Notes under the pieces: generated by a model
What the model saw: only the letters and a program-made list of their open reading frames with translations
Databases searched by the model: none
What the model was told of the DNA's origin: nothing
Position numbers and translations under genes: made by a program
In this document: positions 1-12,800 of the stretch, one piece after another
How positions within the stretch are numbered: position 1 is the first letter of the stretch
How the letters are laid out: each line of letters starts with the position of its first letter
Assembly: GCA_028386065.3 (NCBI GenBank)
Contig: JAKUCV010002538.1
Span: forward strand, 1-64,000
DNA length: 64,000 bases
Source of the DNA: Turnera subulata
Taxonomy: Eukaryota; Streptophyta; Magnoliopsida; Malpighiales; Passifloraceae
Reading direction: 5' to 3'

Positions 1-1974
1 AACAAGCATGCAACTCAAACAAACCAATCCAACGAGCTCATGCATACAAACATAAAAAGACATATAAAGTCACCTCAACGACGATTGTCCTGTGGAGCCT
101 TTCCCAAAACAGATCCTCCAGCTCCCGAGGTATTACCCGTGCCTGAATACCGGCACACACAACAAATTACAAACACAAACAATAAAGACGTGCATGCATA
201 TAACTATTATGCTCAACTGAGTTTAAAACCCGTCCCTAGTTAGCCAATACGAAATTCCCGGGTCTAAACCCGACTTAATGTTCTCTCACCAAAACTCCAA
301 GTATCGGGACCTAAGGTTCACCGGGCTTAAGCCCAACTAAGTCCAAGAGTAGTTCCCGGGCCTATGGCCCACTCATTATGTCGTTTATGAATTCCCGGCC
401 TAAAGTCCAATCTAAGTCCAATTACAATTTCCGGGCCTAAGGCCCACTTCCTTAAGTCCTTATTAAACCAATTTTAAGTTTGGGCTCAAAGCCCGTTACT
501 TAAGTCCAAGGTCAATCCGATGTCTAAACATTCCCGGCCTAAGGTTCTACCCGTGTCGGTAATTACCGGCCTCATACCACTCACCCTCTCGGTTTCCACT
601 AAACTCAATTTAAGTACATAACCCAATTCCGAATATAGTACATGCCATGAATGAATACAAATTACATATTAAGGTATACCGTTAAGTGCCAGAAATAACA
701 CCCGAGTCTTCGTCGGAAAAATTCCCGAGCCTTCGCCGGATTCCGGTGAACCTCGCCGGAGAACACTCAAAGCTGCCACATCAACCCAACAACCAGAACC
801 AATTCGGATTCAACACAAAGCTACCACAAATCCACATATACGAATTAAAATGAAGAACACAGAATGGATCCTTACCCGGAACCAAACGAATCTGTCGGAA
901 CCGTATCTACCCGGAAAAACACCAACACACCCGAGCAAGCACCTTCACTGCCACACTTCACTCACACACACAAGCACCCTACCGGAACCACAACCCCTGC
1001 AGAACACAGCTCCGGCCAGACCCCACCAACAGCAACCTCGGCCCAACACAAATCGCTGCAGACGAGCCCGCATCCCACACCGACATAGACCCGCCGAGAC
1101 AAAGAACCAACAACAACACGACCACCACAAGACCACACAGACCCGCCACCACAACGACGGTTCACCCGCCGTCACCGGCAACACAAAAACCCCAAGTCAG
1201 CAACCAAACACCCAAAGAAAAACAAAAGGGGCAGAAGGAGAGAAAAGGAAGGAATCGGTGGCTTACCAATGGCGACCGTTCCAAGGCCGAGCCCCCGTCG
1301 CACGAGCAGCCCTGGGTTCTCCGCCACAACCGACGCCTAGAACCTGCTCTCTCTCACGACGTAGCGGCGGCGGCGGCAAGAGGGTGAAGATGGTGCGGCC
1401 GCGCGTGTTTGTGGTGAAGAGAAAACGGAAGAGAGAAGAGGACGGGAGAGGAAGCTGAGGGGAAGAGAAAGAGGAAGCACGAAGGAAGAAGGAAGGGAGA
1501 AGAAAAGTGGAGGCGAGAGAGAGAAAAGGGAGAAGGAGAAGGAGAAGGGTAGGGGTGCGGCGCCGGGTTGGAGAAGAAGAGAAATAAGAGGAAAAGAAAG
1601 AAGAAGAAAAGAATAAAGAAAAGAAGGAAGGGAGTGGCCTGCTAGGGTTGGCCGCCCTAGTGGACGACCCGTCGTCCGCTAGGCGCGGTCAACCCCCCCG
1701 GTCAACGCGCTTTTATTTTTTTTTATTTTTTTTTTCTCACATCCAAAACGACGTAGTTTCGAGAGAAGCCACATTCACCTTCGCGTTTCACCCTGATCTC
1801 GAATCCGTTTCCAACGGGACCCGAACCATGAACAATACCAACTTGAAATTGACATTACCAAGGCATAGTAATCAATTTCCTCGACTAAAACTCGAAAATA
1901 CCTCAAGGGTAAAATTGGAATAAAATTTTCGAAAATTCTGAAAAAATCAAATTACGAAAATTCGGGGCGTTACA
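1..1974 (-). mobile_element. Long LTR remnant, minus strand, cut by window edge
   Basis: Read on the minus strand, this begins at 1974 with TGTAACGCCCCGAATTTTCG, a start typical of long LTRs of plant Ty3/gypsy (Tekay/Del-like) elements. Its architecture matches the other long LTRs in the window: a short AT-rich start, then a long one-sided pyrimidine tract (purine-rich on + at about 1440-1640), then a GC-rich block (about 850-1440), then a part with short palindromic GGGCC..GGCCC motifs (about 290-560, e.g. GGGCCTAAGGCCC). Open frames here (for example 850-1458 +) are low-complexity His/Pro/Thr- or Arg-rich and I do not regard them as genes. The far LTR end lies outside the window, so completeness cannot be judged. 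Family assignment is inferred from the start motif and layout, not from coding sequence. Confidence 0.6.
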
Positions 1975-2104
1975 ATAAAAATCTAGTCCAACTAGGTTTA
2001 GGTTTTGGGGGAGGTGCTGACTTTACCTAGTATAAATAGAAACAAATAAAATAATTATAGGAGGTCCTTAAATTCTAGCAAAATTACCAAATAAAACTCA
2101 ATCC

Positions 2105-4390
2105 TTCCAAATGCGCATTCGGGATAAAGGAGGCAAAGTTTTAGGCTACATGGTAAGCAAGGGAGGGATACAAGTAAACCCATAGAAGCTCCGTGCAATA
2201 ATGGAGATGCCTTCCCCTTACACCATGAAGGAAGTTCAAAGATTGACGGGGAGAATAGCTGCCTTAAAGAGATTCATCTCAAAGTCAGCGAAGAAGTGCC
2301 TTCCTTTTTTTAAAGTCTTACGCAAAGTTCCTAATTTTGAATGGACCGATGAATGTGAGAAAGTTTTCATCCAACTCAAGCAATACCTCACATCCCCACC
2401 ACTTCTTAGCAGCTTGCAGGTTGGAGAAACTCTGTACCTATACTTGGGAGTGTCAGACGATGCGATAAGCTCAGAATTGATAAGAGAATAATTAGGGAAA
2501 CAAGGCCCAGTATACTACATGAGCCAGGTGCTACAAGGAGCGGAGCTTCGTTAACCTAACATTGAAAAAACTGTGTACGCAGTATTGGTGTCTGCGAGGA
2601 AGATGAAGCCTTACTTTCAGGCTCATTCAATAGAAGTACTAACAGATCAACCTTTGAGGAAAGTCCTCCATCGATCAGAAGCTGCAAGAAGATTGATTAC
2701 TTGAAGTATTAAATTAAGCGAGTATGGAATAATCTACAAACCGCAAACTGCAATCAAAGCCCAGGCCTTGGCAGACTTTGTGGCCGGATGTACTTTCACC
2801 AAGAACGAACCTGAGAGAGAACCCTAAGAAATTTGGAAGCTCATTAAGCGAGTATGGAATAATCCACAAACCGCGAACTGCAATCAAAGCCCATGCCTTG
2901 GCAGACTTTGTGGCGAATGTACTTTCACCAAGAATGAACCTGAGAGAGAACCCCAAGAAGTTTGGAAGCTCTTTGTAGATGGAGCCTCAAACTAATAGGG
3001 AGCTGGAGCTGGAATAGTCCTCTAAAGTCCCTATGGAAATCAAATTCAATATGCACTATGATTCATGTTCCCGACGACTAATAATCAAGCGGAGTATGAC
3101 GCACTAATTACAGGATTAAAGTTAGCCATTGAAGTATGGGCAACAACTGTGCATGTATATTTGGATTCACAATTAATAATAGCACAAACTAATGGAGCCT
3201 AAAATGCAAAAGAACCAATAATGGGTTGTTACCAAACAAAGGTAGCATATATGATGAAAAAGAGATCCAAAATGGAGGCAGTATCACTGTCAGTCACATC
3301 TCTCGAGAAAAAAATTCCTAAGCGGATGCAGTTTCAAGAATGCTTCTTCAGAATGCTTTGGATTTGCCTGCGGATGTTTTGATTGAAGAAATGAAAATAC
3401 CAAGTATTGATAAAAAGAGAGGAATTTATGGACATTGAGAAAGAAACCTCTTGGTTGACCCCGATTAAATAATACTTGGAAAAAGACACTCTCCTAAATA
3501 GTCAAACCAAGGCTGTTAAGTTTTTAAAACAAGTAGTTGCCTATCTTTGGGACGGAAAATACCCATATAAGAAAGGATTCTCGCAGCCCTTCTTCGATGC
3601 CTTATGGAGAAGGAAGCTCATACCGTCTTAGATGAGGTTCATCAAGGAACCTGCAAAATTCTTGTAGGAGCCAAGGCATTAGCAAGGAAAATCATGAGGA
3701 ACGGCTATTATTGGTTGTCAATCATGAGAAGTTCGGAATAGATGGCAAAGAGATGCGTTCCTTGCCAAATTCACGGGAATATACCAAGGATGTCACCGTA
3801 TGAACAACAGAGCATAGATTCTCCTTAGTCGTTTGCCCTATAGGGAGTGGATATTTTTGGACCTTTTCCCCAGACTTCGAGAAAAGAAAATTTTTCTTCG
3901 TGGCCATTGACTACTTCACCAAATAGGTAGAAGCTAAAGCTTTAGCAGAGTTTTTAGCTGCAAAAGTTATCTCATTTGTAAAGAAAAATACCCTATTCAG
4001 ATTCTGGGTTCCACGAATAATCATATCGGATAGTGGGACTTAATTTGATAGTGCTCGTTTTCGTGGTTTCTGTAAAAAAACTTGGAATAGAACAAAGATT
4101 CCACACTGCAAGTCATCCATAGACCAATGAGCAAACCGAAGTTACTAACAGAATGCTACTGAATAGGATTGAAAGAAAACTAGGAGAAGCAAAGGGTTTA
4201 TGGCTAGAGGAATTGGACAACATTTTATAGACGTATCGAGTCATGGAAAGAGGAACGACCAAAGAATCTCCCTACCGCATGGTGCATGGGACACATGTTG
4301 TGACTTTTATAGAAACCCAGTTAACTTCTCCCAAAAGTTTTAGGCTTCGACGAAAAAATTAATGAAGACGCAATACTCCTAAGTTTTCAA
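2105..4390 (+). pseudogene. Decayed Ty3/gypsy (Tat/Athila-type) pol: RT end, RNase H, integrase
   Basis: Conceptual translation shows the end of a reverse transcriptase and its connection (2201-2491, with LTGRIAALKRFISKSAKKCL, characteristic of Tat/Ogre/Athila pol), then RNase H (about 2500-3400), then the integrase H2C2 region (about 3600-3790, HQGTC...CVPC) and the DDE core (about 3840-4260, beginning GVDIFGPFPQ and FFVAIDYFTK). There is no intact frame: many in-frame stops and several frameshifts are scattered through it, and no gag or protease is visible upstream. An internal 130-bp tandem duplication lies in the RNase H part (separate entry). The integrase C-terminal end fades at about 4390, next to a LINE fragment. 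This is an old, dead copy. Lineage comes from family motifs; the breaks are seen directly. Confidence 0.85.
2713..2972 (+). repeat. 130-bp tandem duplication inside decayed pol
   Basis: The segment beginning ATTAAGCGAGTATGGAATAA occurs at 2713 and again at 2843, giving two adjacent units of about 130 bp (2713-2842 and 2843-2972) with a few substitutions between them. Both encode the same piece of the RNase H region (…AIKAxALADFVA…). The unit length is not a multiple of 3, so the duplication shifts the frame. It arose after the element lost function or itself broke the frame. Confidence 0.85.
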
Positions 4391-4439
4391 AACTCTTGTC
4401 TCTTGGGTTTTTTTTTTTTGCATGGCCACACCATCGCCC

Positions 4440-7400
4440 CCAGGTGGGGGCTTGAAACTACTGTCAATACCTCAAGATGGTCCAATGGATACGGAGATGG
4501 CTTCGGTAGAACCTATCTCGCAGCAACCAATGGTACCGGCCAAGTTTTTTTCGTGATGCAGTGAGTAATGGTGCGTAGTCTAACTGGTTGGACATCGACA
4601 CTGACATTGAAGTGATGAAGGAGGATATCTCGTCTGAGATGATAGAGAGGGGGCCAGTGGTCCATTTGTCTCAACGTTATCAGGAGAAAATCAATAAAAG
4701 CTAGGAGGATACTATGATTGTCAAACTTAGGGGGAAGTCTATGGGGTATAAACTACTATGCAACCGGCTCCCGTATTTTTGGGGCCTGCATGGCAGCTTC
4801 CGTGTTATTGATCTGGACAATAACTTTTTCCTGGTGAATTTAGCGGACAAGTACGACTATCTCCATGTTTTGACTAATGGCCCATGGGTGATTATGGTCC
4901 ATTACCTGACTGTCGAACCCTGGCAGCCTAACTTTGATCCTGTGTCCCATAAGATCACTTCAGTTGTGGCATGGTTTCGTATCCTAGGATTGTCCTGTGA
5001 GTTATATCTGCAGGAAATTTTGCAAAGAGGTTTGCAATACGATTGATAGAATGGTGAGGGTGGATTATTCTACGCAGAAACTAGAGCAGGGAAAGTTTAT
5101 GAAGGTGGCAGTGGAGCTTGATTTGTCCAATTCTTTAGAGACTAAAGCCTGTGTGGATGGTTTCTGGTACCATACCAAGTATGAAAGTTTACCTTAAGTC
5201 TGTTTTGGTTTTGGGCACGCTAGCATAACCTTTCTGTTTGCCCTATTAATAAGGTTGCATCTCCGCTTGTGCAGTCGATGTTGTTGGCTCTTAAGGACCT
5301 CAACAAGTGTCATGTAGTACCATCTTGGTACCTGCTTTGTCGGTTGAGGTGGCTAATTCAAAGTATAGTCAGTGGATGCTTGTTCCCTCGAGAACGTGCT
5401 CTGCTCCTCGTAAAGCTCCTGCCGGGGCCCATCATGAGCCTAGTGATAGTGGGCAGAAAGCGAATTCTGGGTCTTAGTTTGATGTTTTAGAAGTTTAGAT
5501 TACGATACCACAGGTTACTGAAGGGTCAAAATTGGCAGGTACGAAACTTAATGAGGGGTTTCCGGTAGTTTTTTAAGAGTAAAGGTTCAGTTGCTAGGGA
5601 TGGTGTGTCGAAGGGCTCTGGTTCGCTTACTGGGAAAGGTAAATCCAAGGCCCTTTCGAAGTTTGGTGTGTTTGGGTTCTCTGATGCTAAGGTGTGCAAG
5701 GAACGAGAGTCTGGGTCCGTAAAGCAGTCCTGTGGTGCCCAAGGTTACATAATGAGTGGTGACTCATTCGTGAAGACTGCTATGGTCTCCCGAAGTTATA
5801 GAAGAATAGTAAGAAGGATGGGAATGTTAACCCACAAGACCCTAAGTGGAATGTTTTTGTGTTACCTAATGTTACTCTTCCCCCGTCCTTTCAGGTACCA
5901 TCGTCCTCGACTGCATCGCAACCTCTAGTTTCTATTTCTCTTCGTGCCAATTTGGCTCCTAGTGATGGCTCAAGTGTGTCTGCTTCAACTAATTTAGATG
6001 TTTCCTTTAATGTGAGAGGAAAAGGGCATAGTGATGCCCAGGATCCTATCGTGGGGATGGAGGGGCGCCTCTCTCTTCTCTTTAGTTAGCTGGTCTTTCC
6101 GCTGATGCTAGTGGTAATGAGGTTGTGTCCGATTCCGTTTTAGGGTTACACTAGTGAGTTACTTTTGACTTTCTCTTATGTCTCTTCATTATTATATTTA
6201 TGGATTTTAAACCTAAAATTTTAGCATGGAATTGCAGGGGGCTGGTGATGAAAATTTTTGTAGAGCTTTTTGGGAGCTAGTGTTTTCCCATAGTTCATAT
6301 ATTATGGTCTTGGTTGAGCCAAAGGTTTTATTCTCAATGGCTGAGGATATGCTTCGCCATTGTGGTTATGATGCATTTGCGGTTTGAGAAAAGAATGGGA
6401 AGTTGGGTGGTATACGGGTCTGTTGGCGCCAAGAGGATGTGGAAGTTTCTGTTGTGCGTTCTCCTGCTCAGTTTGTCCACGTGCGAGTTGTGTTTGGTAC
6501 GGCTCTATGGTTTCTTGCTGCTGTGTACGCGAGTCTGATACCTTCAGTGAGGTAGTTTTTTTGGCGAGACTTGGCGTATAGCGGATTCTATGTCAGACCC
6601 TTGGTTAATGGTGGACGACTTTTATGCTTATGTTGATCAATAGGAAAAGTTGGCTGACGCCCGAGCATGTTTTGCTATATGTTTTCAATTTTCTTCTTGG
6701 ATTAATGAGTGTAATCTTATTGATATGGGGTTTAAGAGCCTGAAGTTTACTTGGGAGAAAAAAGTGGGTGTCCTTCGTATTCCTGTGTTTGAAAGGCTTG
6801 ATTAGAGTCTAAGTAATCAGAAGTGGTGTGTAAGGTTACCTAAAGTTGAAGTTTGGAACCTTCCACGTACCAAGTCTGATCATTCTCCTTTATTGATTCA
6901 TCTGGATGCTTTTAGCTCCTGGCTGCTTCCGAAACCTTTACATTTTCAAGCCGATTCACGCTTCGTGGATGTGGTGGCGGCTGGGTGGCGTGGTGATTTG
7001 CTGTAGCCCGAGGCAACCATGCGCTTACAAGTGGCTTTGTCTAAATGGAAGCGTGCGGTCTTTGGAGATATCAATAGGCATAAGAAGCTCCTGTTAGCCC
7101 GGATTACTGTCATTTAACGGCTGAAGGCTACTAGACGGGCTGAGCGTTTCTTATTTTGTTTGGAGGAGAAGCTCTCTTGCACATGAGGAAATGCTATGGT
7201 TTTAGAAGTCTTATAGTAAGTGGATATAGTCAGGTGATCATAATACTTCATTCTTTCATACAACTACGGTGATTAGACGAAGGAGAAACAAAATTGAAAG
7301 CCTTAGGATCAATGGTGAGTGGCTGTTCGATCAAGGGGTTTTGCAAAGACATGTTGTTACTTTCTTTTCAGCGTTGTTTAGTCGCGAATAGGATGTGTAT

Positions 7401-7445
7401 GTTCCTTTGACTAGCAAAGTCTTATTTCCTATTGAGCCGGTTTTT
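4440..7445 (+). pseudogene. Decayed L1-type LINE: ORF1 (DUF4283), endonuclease, start of RT
   Basis: Three parts of a plant L1-like non-LTR retrotransposon are recognisable in order. ORF1 at about 4480-6130 holds a DUF4283-type domain (4714-5046, with YFWGLHGSFRVIDLDNNFFL and NGPWVIM…LTVEPWQPNF). The ORF2 endonuclease opens near 6200 with an AWNCRG motif and runs to about 7100. The start of the reverse-transcriptase region (FHTTTVIRRRRNKI-like) lies at about 7250-7430. There are many stops and frameshifts. Unusually for a LINE it keeps the 5' part but loses the RT core and 3' end, ending around 7445. Such elements normally truncate at the 5' end, so a later deletion or insertion probably removed the rest. 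It lies between Tat-type fragments on the same strand and may have landed inside such an element. Confidence 0.8.
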
Positions 7446-8271
7446 TTTACATAGTTTTATTTACCTTGGCATGTGTATTGATTCCTCGGTGTATTTTGAG
7501 GTTTATATCGTATCCCGGTAACAGAAGGGCAATTTGGTCTTTTCATATGTTATAATTAAACTAACTGGTTATTTTGGGATACGGGCGTTTCATAAGTCGC
7601 ATGAGAAAAAAGAGAGAGAAAGACGACCAAGACTAACTAGTCCACCAAATAATGGTCGCATATCAATAAGCGTACAAAGAAGGTACCATATTTAAGAGGT
7701 CCTCTTTGCATCGTGTCCCATCCTTAATAAAGTAGGCATCCACTTTCAGAGGTCCTCTTTGTGTCAGATCCCCTCTATATGTCGAAGGTACCTTCATTTA
7801 AAGGACCTCTTCGTATTAGAGGTACCAAAAGATACACATCTTCAGGTCCAAAAAAGAAGACCTACACGAGACAACAACAAAGCAAAAAGTCCCATTATGA
7901 ATAAATAATGGGAGCTTTATACAAATTTAAGAGAGGCCTCTCAAGTCCAAAAGAAAAGTGTAGAAGCTGAAAAGCGCACTACATGAGTTCTAAAAAAGTC
8001 CACCTCTGTCTTACAAGAGGATCACTTACACAAGGGGGCTTTATGAGCTCTCAATTCTAGCAAATTAAAATTCGAGCCAATTCCACATTGGTCTTACAAT
8101 GAGCTTATAGCTAAAAATTCAATAAACTCATAGCTCAAAATTAATACGTTGGAGCTCATGTTTAAATTAGTAAAATAGGGCAAGCTAAGACCTGAGGGCG
8201 ACAAAAAAGCTTACCTTGGAAGTAGTCAACTCAAAAGAAAATTGCTATGCAATGTTCCTCAGAATTAGGGG
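7446..8271 (+). other. Non-coding stretch, probably 3' internal part of a Tat-like element
   Basis: No coding frame is convincing. Between about 7690 and 7830 there are imperfect repeats of the phrase AGAGGTCCTCTTTG with CATCGTGTCCC or GTGTCAGATCCC around it. Near 8268 a purine-rich AATTAGGGGC precedes a TG, as a polypurine tract would before a 3' LTR. Tat-lineage elements often carry repeats between pol and the 3' LTR, which would fit. This is inference. Confidence 0.4.
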
Positions 8272-8860
8272 CTGTGATGAGGAATAGTTTTTAGCCATAA
8301 ATGCTAGTGATAATGCATAAGATAAATCAATTAAGGCCTGAAGGCCCAATTGAGACAAAATTCAAGATCAGGCCTAAGCCTAGTATAAAAGTCCAAAACC
8401 AGGTCCAATTAGCTATTTTGCCACATGGAAAATGTGAGAAACGTTATAAGCGTTACATGGAGCTAAAGGGACATCCAGAGTAAATGCTTCACCCACCAAA
8501 ACCCCTATAAAAAGGATGCAAGATAAGAATTTCAACACACCAAATTCTTCCTGGAGAAAACTCTACTTTCCATAAAGAAATTCTCTCTAAAGAATACAAA
8601 TTCTCCACTCTCAAAACTCTCTCTTTCTATACTCTCTCAAATTAATAGAGAAAAATTCCCTTTGCTAACTTAGGCATCAGAGGTCCTCCCGGGGTCACAA
8701 CCTTGGACTTCTCGGGGTCCTTCTTGTTAGTCCTGCAGGTCCTCCAAGCATCAGGAGTAACTCCTCCAGACATAGAGACTAGGTCCTTCGGACATCAAGA
8801 TTATGCCAAAGAGACAAACAATCAAGCTCAAAGGATTTACATCTACATCCCGGTAAAAAA
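8272..8860 (+). mobile_element. LTR remnant, Tat-like Ty3/gypsy
   Basis: A candidate LTR starts with TGTGATGAGGAATAG just after the purine tract AATTAGGGGC. It contains a TATA-like box (CCTATAAAAAGG, about 8505-8516), a pyrimidine-rich leader, and CTTAGGCATCAGAGG (about 8669), a phrase common in the R/U5 part of Tat/Ogre-type LTRs. The 3' end is not sharply defined. No second copy is seen in the window, so it may be the 3' LTR of the decayed pol upstream or a solo LTR. Confidence 0.5.
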
Positions 8861-9600
8861 TATGTTTTTTATAATGACTTTCCAAGCTAAAAAGCTTAGT
8901 GGAAATAAAGGAATTCCATTAACAGTAAAAGAGGAATTGAAGCCCATTGCCCTGTATCTCTCCGACTCTCCCTCAAACTGACAACAAACATGCAGCTAAA
9001 TATTAAAAGTTATTGGTTTAGGAATGAAGGTAAAGAAATAGAGAGAAGGGCTAGGTAAGATAAAGAAAAGAACAAAAAAAGTAAATTAAAGATTGGGACA
9101 GCCTCCAAGAAAACACCAAAAGAAGCCGCAACTAATAGGTGCCACACTTGGCATTTGGAATTTAAAATGGCCAATTTATTTCCAGAAAAAAATTAGATTT
9201 TACCAAAATAGTATCAGGTTAAAATTAAGTGTATAAATTAAAATTTAGTAAAAGAAAAATTATAACGCAAAACTCAAACATGAAATTAGTTAGCATTCAA
9301 AACTTAAAGATTCAGAAATTGATTATCAATCATGAATTAATCTACACTTATGCAGGTAGGCCAACAAAAACAACAAGGTTTTCAATTTTTTTTATAAGAA
9401 ATAGACAGCACCGTGTAAAATAAAATCTACAAAGAAAAAGATTTTTTTTTTTAAAAGAATGTACAAAAAGAATATTTAGAAAAATAGGAAAGAAATAATT
9501 AAACAGGCCAAGTTTCACCTCCTCCCAAATCGGCGGCGTAGACAGAAGAGTAGCGTCAATCCAAAGCGGCCCTCGGCGTCTCTTCCACGCCATTCGCCGG
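8861..9600. other. AT-rich intergenic stretch upstream of RAE1
   Basis: AT-rich sequence without a supportable gene. Short frames (9229-9423 +, 9348-9593 -) are low-complexity and lack recognisable domains. The last part (about 9510-9610) becomes GC-richer as the RAE1 promoter is approached. Confidence 0.6.
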
Positions 9601-9627
9601 CTACTCTCACGCCAAAAAAAAAAACAC

Positions 9628-9639
9628 TATATATAAATA
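9628..9639 (+). promoter_or_regulatory. TATA box of the RAE1 gene
   Basis: TATATATAAATA lies about 200 bp upstream of the RAE1 ATG and is followed by a C/T-rich initiator-like stretch (CTCTCGCTGCTTC). Transcription probably starts near 9660-9675. A 5'-UTR intron is plausible: donor CCAG|GTATTA at 9688 and acceptor TTCCAG ending at 9800 would leave a short leader before the ATG at 9837. The intron is inferred from splice-site consensus only. Confidence 0.55.
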
Positions 9640-9836
9640 CACCACACTCCAACTCTCGCTGCTTCAACAGTTACTCTCTCTTTCCAGGTATTAACTTCGT
9701 TCGTTTTCGCTGCATATTCTCTCCGTTACTTCTTCTCTCTCTGTAATATCAACCTTTTTGTTAACGGTGCTTGTTTTGGCCTTTTCGCTCTCTGTTCCAG
9801 CTCCGGATTAGGTTTTCTCTTTGCTTGTTTTCTTCT

Positions 9837-12800
9837 ATGGCTACGTTTGGAGCTGCGGCTACTGCCACTGAAAACCCTAACAAATCCGTCGAGGTAACCG
9901 CTCTTCTCTTCTCCCCTTCCCTTTCTTCGACGTAATCCTCATTGTTGATTTTGCTGTTTGTTTTTGAGAAAGCTGAGTTGTTAGTATACGTCTGTTTAGT
10001 TTTCTGCTTTAGGTTTTCCAGTTGTTGCTTCTTTTTTTTTTTTTTTTTCTGATGGAGAAAACGATTGTGTATCTTGAGAGACGTCTTTTGTGTGTGTGGT
10101 TGGTCTTTGATTAGGTTGCTCAACCTCCGAGTGACTCTGTCTCGAGCCTCAGTTTTAGTCCCAAGGCCAATTTCTTGATCGCCACTTCTTGGGACAACCA
10201 GGTTTGTTCATTGAGTTTCCGTTGCATCTCCTAATTATATTAGGTTTTTGTGAGCTCTGCGGAGTAATGTGATTGATTTTGATGTTTCTTTGCCGTGTTG
10301 TGGATGTTGATGTGTGATAGGTACGATGCTGGGAGATCACGCGGAGTGGAGCTTCTGTTGCCAGTGTGCCAAAGGCTTCCATATCACATGACCAGCCGGT
10401 AATGAATAGCTTGTGGGATATACAGGAACCTCAAAATAATGCAATGCTGCTGTCTGGTTTGTTCTTGTGCTATTTTGGCTAATGTTTGTTTGGTTTGCTG
10501 GTTTCTAGGTGTTGTGCTCGGCTTGGAAGGATGATGGGACGACCGTTTTCTCTGGAGGATGTGACAAACAAGTTAAGATGTGGCCTCTAGCCTCCGGTGG
10601 TCAAGCTGCTACTGTTGCAATGCATGAGGCACCTGTTAAAGAAATTGCTTGGATTCCTGCGATGAATCTATTAGTCTCCGGAAGCTGGGACAAGACCTTG
10701 AAGTAATATAATCATGCTTCTTCCTTCATGTCACTAACCTTACGTGTTTACATAATGCTTTAATTTTCATAAGGGAAATGCTTTACTTGCTTGGCTTTTG
10801 AAGGTGTCAGAAAGTTTTGCTATTACAGTTCAGATGCATGCTTCGTCAATTATTTGCACTTTTTATGTTTTTGATGTACATCTGGGTTCAGGATGATGAG
10901 ATACATCTCAATCATTGATTAGTAATGAGCTTCTCATTCACTTCATTTAGGTATTGGGATTTGAGGCAGCCAAATCCAGTGCACTCACAGCCACTTACTG
11001 AGCGCTGCTATGCAATGACTGTCCAGTATCCTCTGATGGTTATTGGCACTGCTGATAGAAATCTCACAGTCTTTAATCTGCAAAATCCTCAGGTAAATTT
11101 TCTTTCTGAAGTTTTTCAACATCTGAGGAGCATTGAGGTACTTAGTATAAACTTACTTCCAACTGCTTTTTTATTTATCACGGTTTAGAATTTGGATGGC
11201 ATTACTGATAATGCAAGTCTTGAGTAGCTAGCTTCTTGCGTAGCTAGCTTTTCTGTGTTCATACCAGGAAATTCTTTAAAGTATTTTCCATATGCTATAG
11301 TTTTACCTCTCTGTCTTAAGAAGAACATTTCTTTCTCCCCAGTAGCCCATATGAATCCTGGCGACTCTTAGTATTTAGTTGGGCTGCAGCCATTGTGTCA
11401 TGGATGCAACATGTGTGCTGTGCATGCTGCCCATTGACCTACTTCCAACAAAGGACAAACTATAGCATGGAGGAAGCAACAGTCTTTTGCTGATGCGTTG
11501 GATGAAGCTGCACAATTGAACTTAGACTCTTGCTAGGGAAGTTTTAAAATTGTGCGGTGCTGGTATCGGGTAGAGCCTTAGCTTTGCTAAAAGTTGTAGG
11601 ATAGTTGGATCCTTATCTGTCTCGAAAAACTTTGAGAGAAATCATTATTAGAATAAAAGTTTTGGGTTTAAATGTTTGCTAAGAAAAGGGGCCAACTGAG
11701 ACTTAGTGCTCTTGTGCTTGTATGAGCTAAAACTGTTGCTTTACTCAAAGTTCAAGCATTTCTTCCTTTTCATTACCTTGTTAGATGGCGCATGTGTATT
11801 CTTCGTTCAACTTCCCTGGGAAAAAAAATTGATTAATGTTTTATAAGAGGATGAGCTGGGTTCTGAAAGTTTCTGGTTTTTGGTTGTAGTCCTCTGACTT
11901 CCCTAACTTATGTTACTCTCTCTTCATTTTCTGCTTGTTATCAGACGGTGTTCAAGACGATTCAGTCTCCTCTGAAATATCAGACTAGGTGTGTTGCTGC
12001 TTTTCCTGATCAGCAGGGCTTCTTGGTATGCACTTTTCTTCATAATTTTTATGTATACTTTTGTGGATGCTTCTGCAGTTTTTATACGTTCCACTTTGTT
12101 TCTGCAATTTTTCTTGAGCTTCTGTGCTTCATCTTGTCCTTTCAATAAGTAAAGCTCCATCAAAGAGCAGTCAATTGTTTGATGTAGTGTTTCACTTATA
12201 ATTCTTGTAATTACAGTGATTATCTGCATAATTAGCGTTTCTTGATAATTAAGAAATCCATGATATAGAACCTGAGTCTGGTAACATCTTCACAGAGGAT
12301 GCTTTGCCATCCAAAAGATATGTGAAAGCTAGAGTATTTGAAGAGATGACTAGGACTTATACATTCTAGGACGAACTAGCACCTTAATGGTATCAGATGT
12401 CTCTTTTGACCAAGTTTCATTTACCAACATTTTCTTTATTCTGTCACTATTACATGATTAACTTGCTTTGCCAGTCTAGAGTTTTTTATCCTCTTCTCAT
12501 ATTGAAGATGTTCTGCAACAGTTGTCCAAAATAATTGATTATCTTGGCCAATTATTTGGATAAGTGAATTTTGTGTTTTAATATATAGGTTGGCTCAATA
12601 GAGGGGAGGGTTGGTGTTCATCATCTGGACGATTCCCTACAGAGTAAAAACTTCACTTTCAAATGCCACAGAGAAGGCAATGATGTATACTCAGTCAACT
12701 CTTTAAACTTTCATCCGGTAAGTTTCTTGTTGCCTTTGATGATTTGGTTTTCATATACTACACGTATTGGGTGATGGATGCTTTAGTGGAAATCTTTTAG

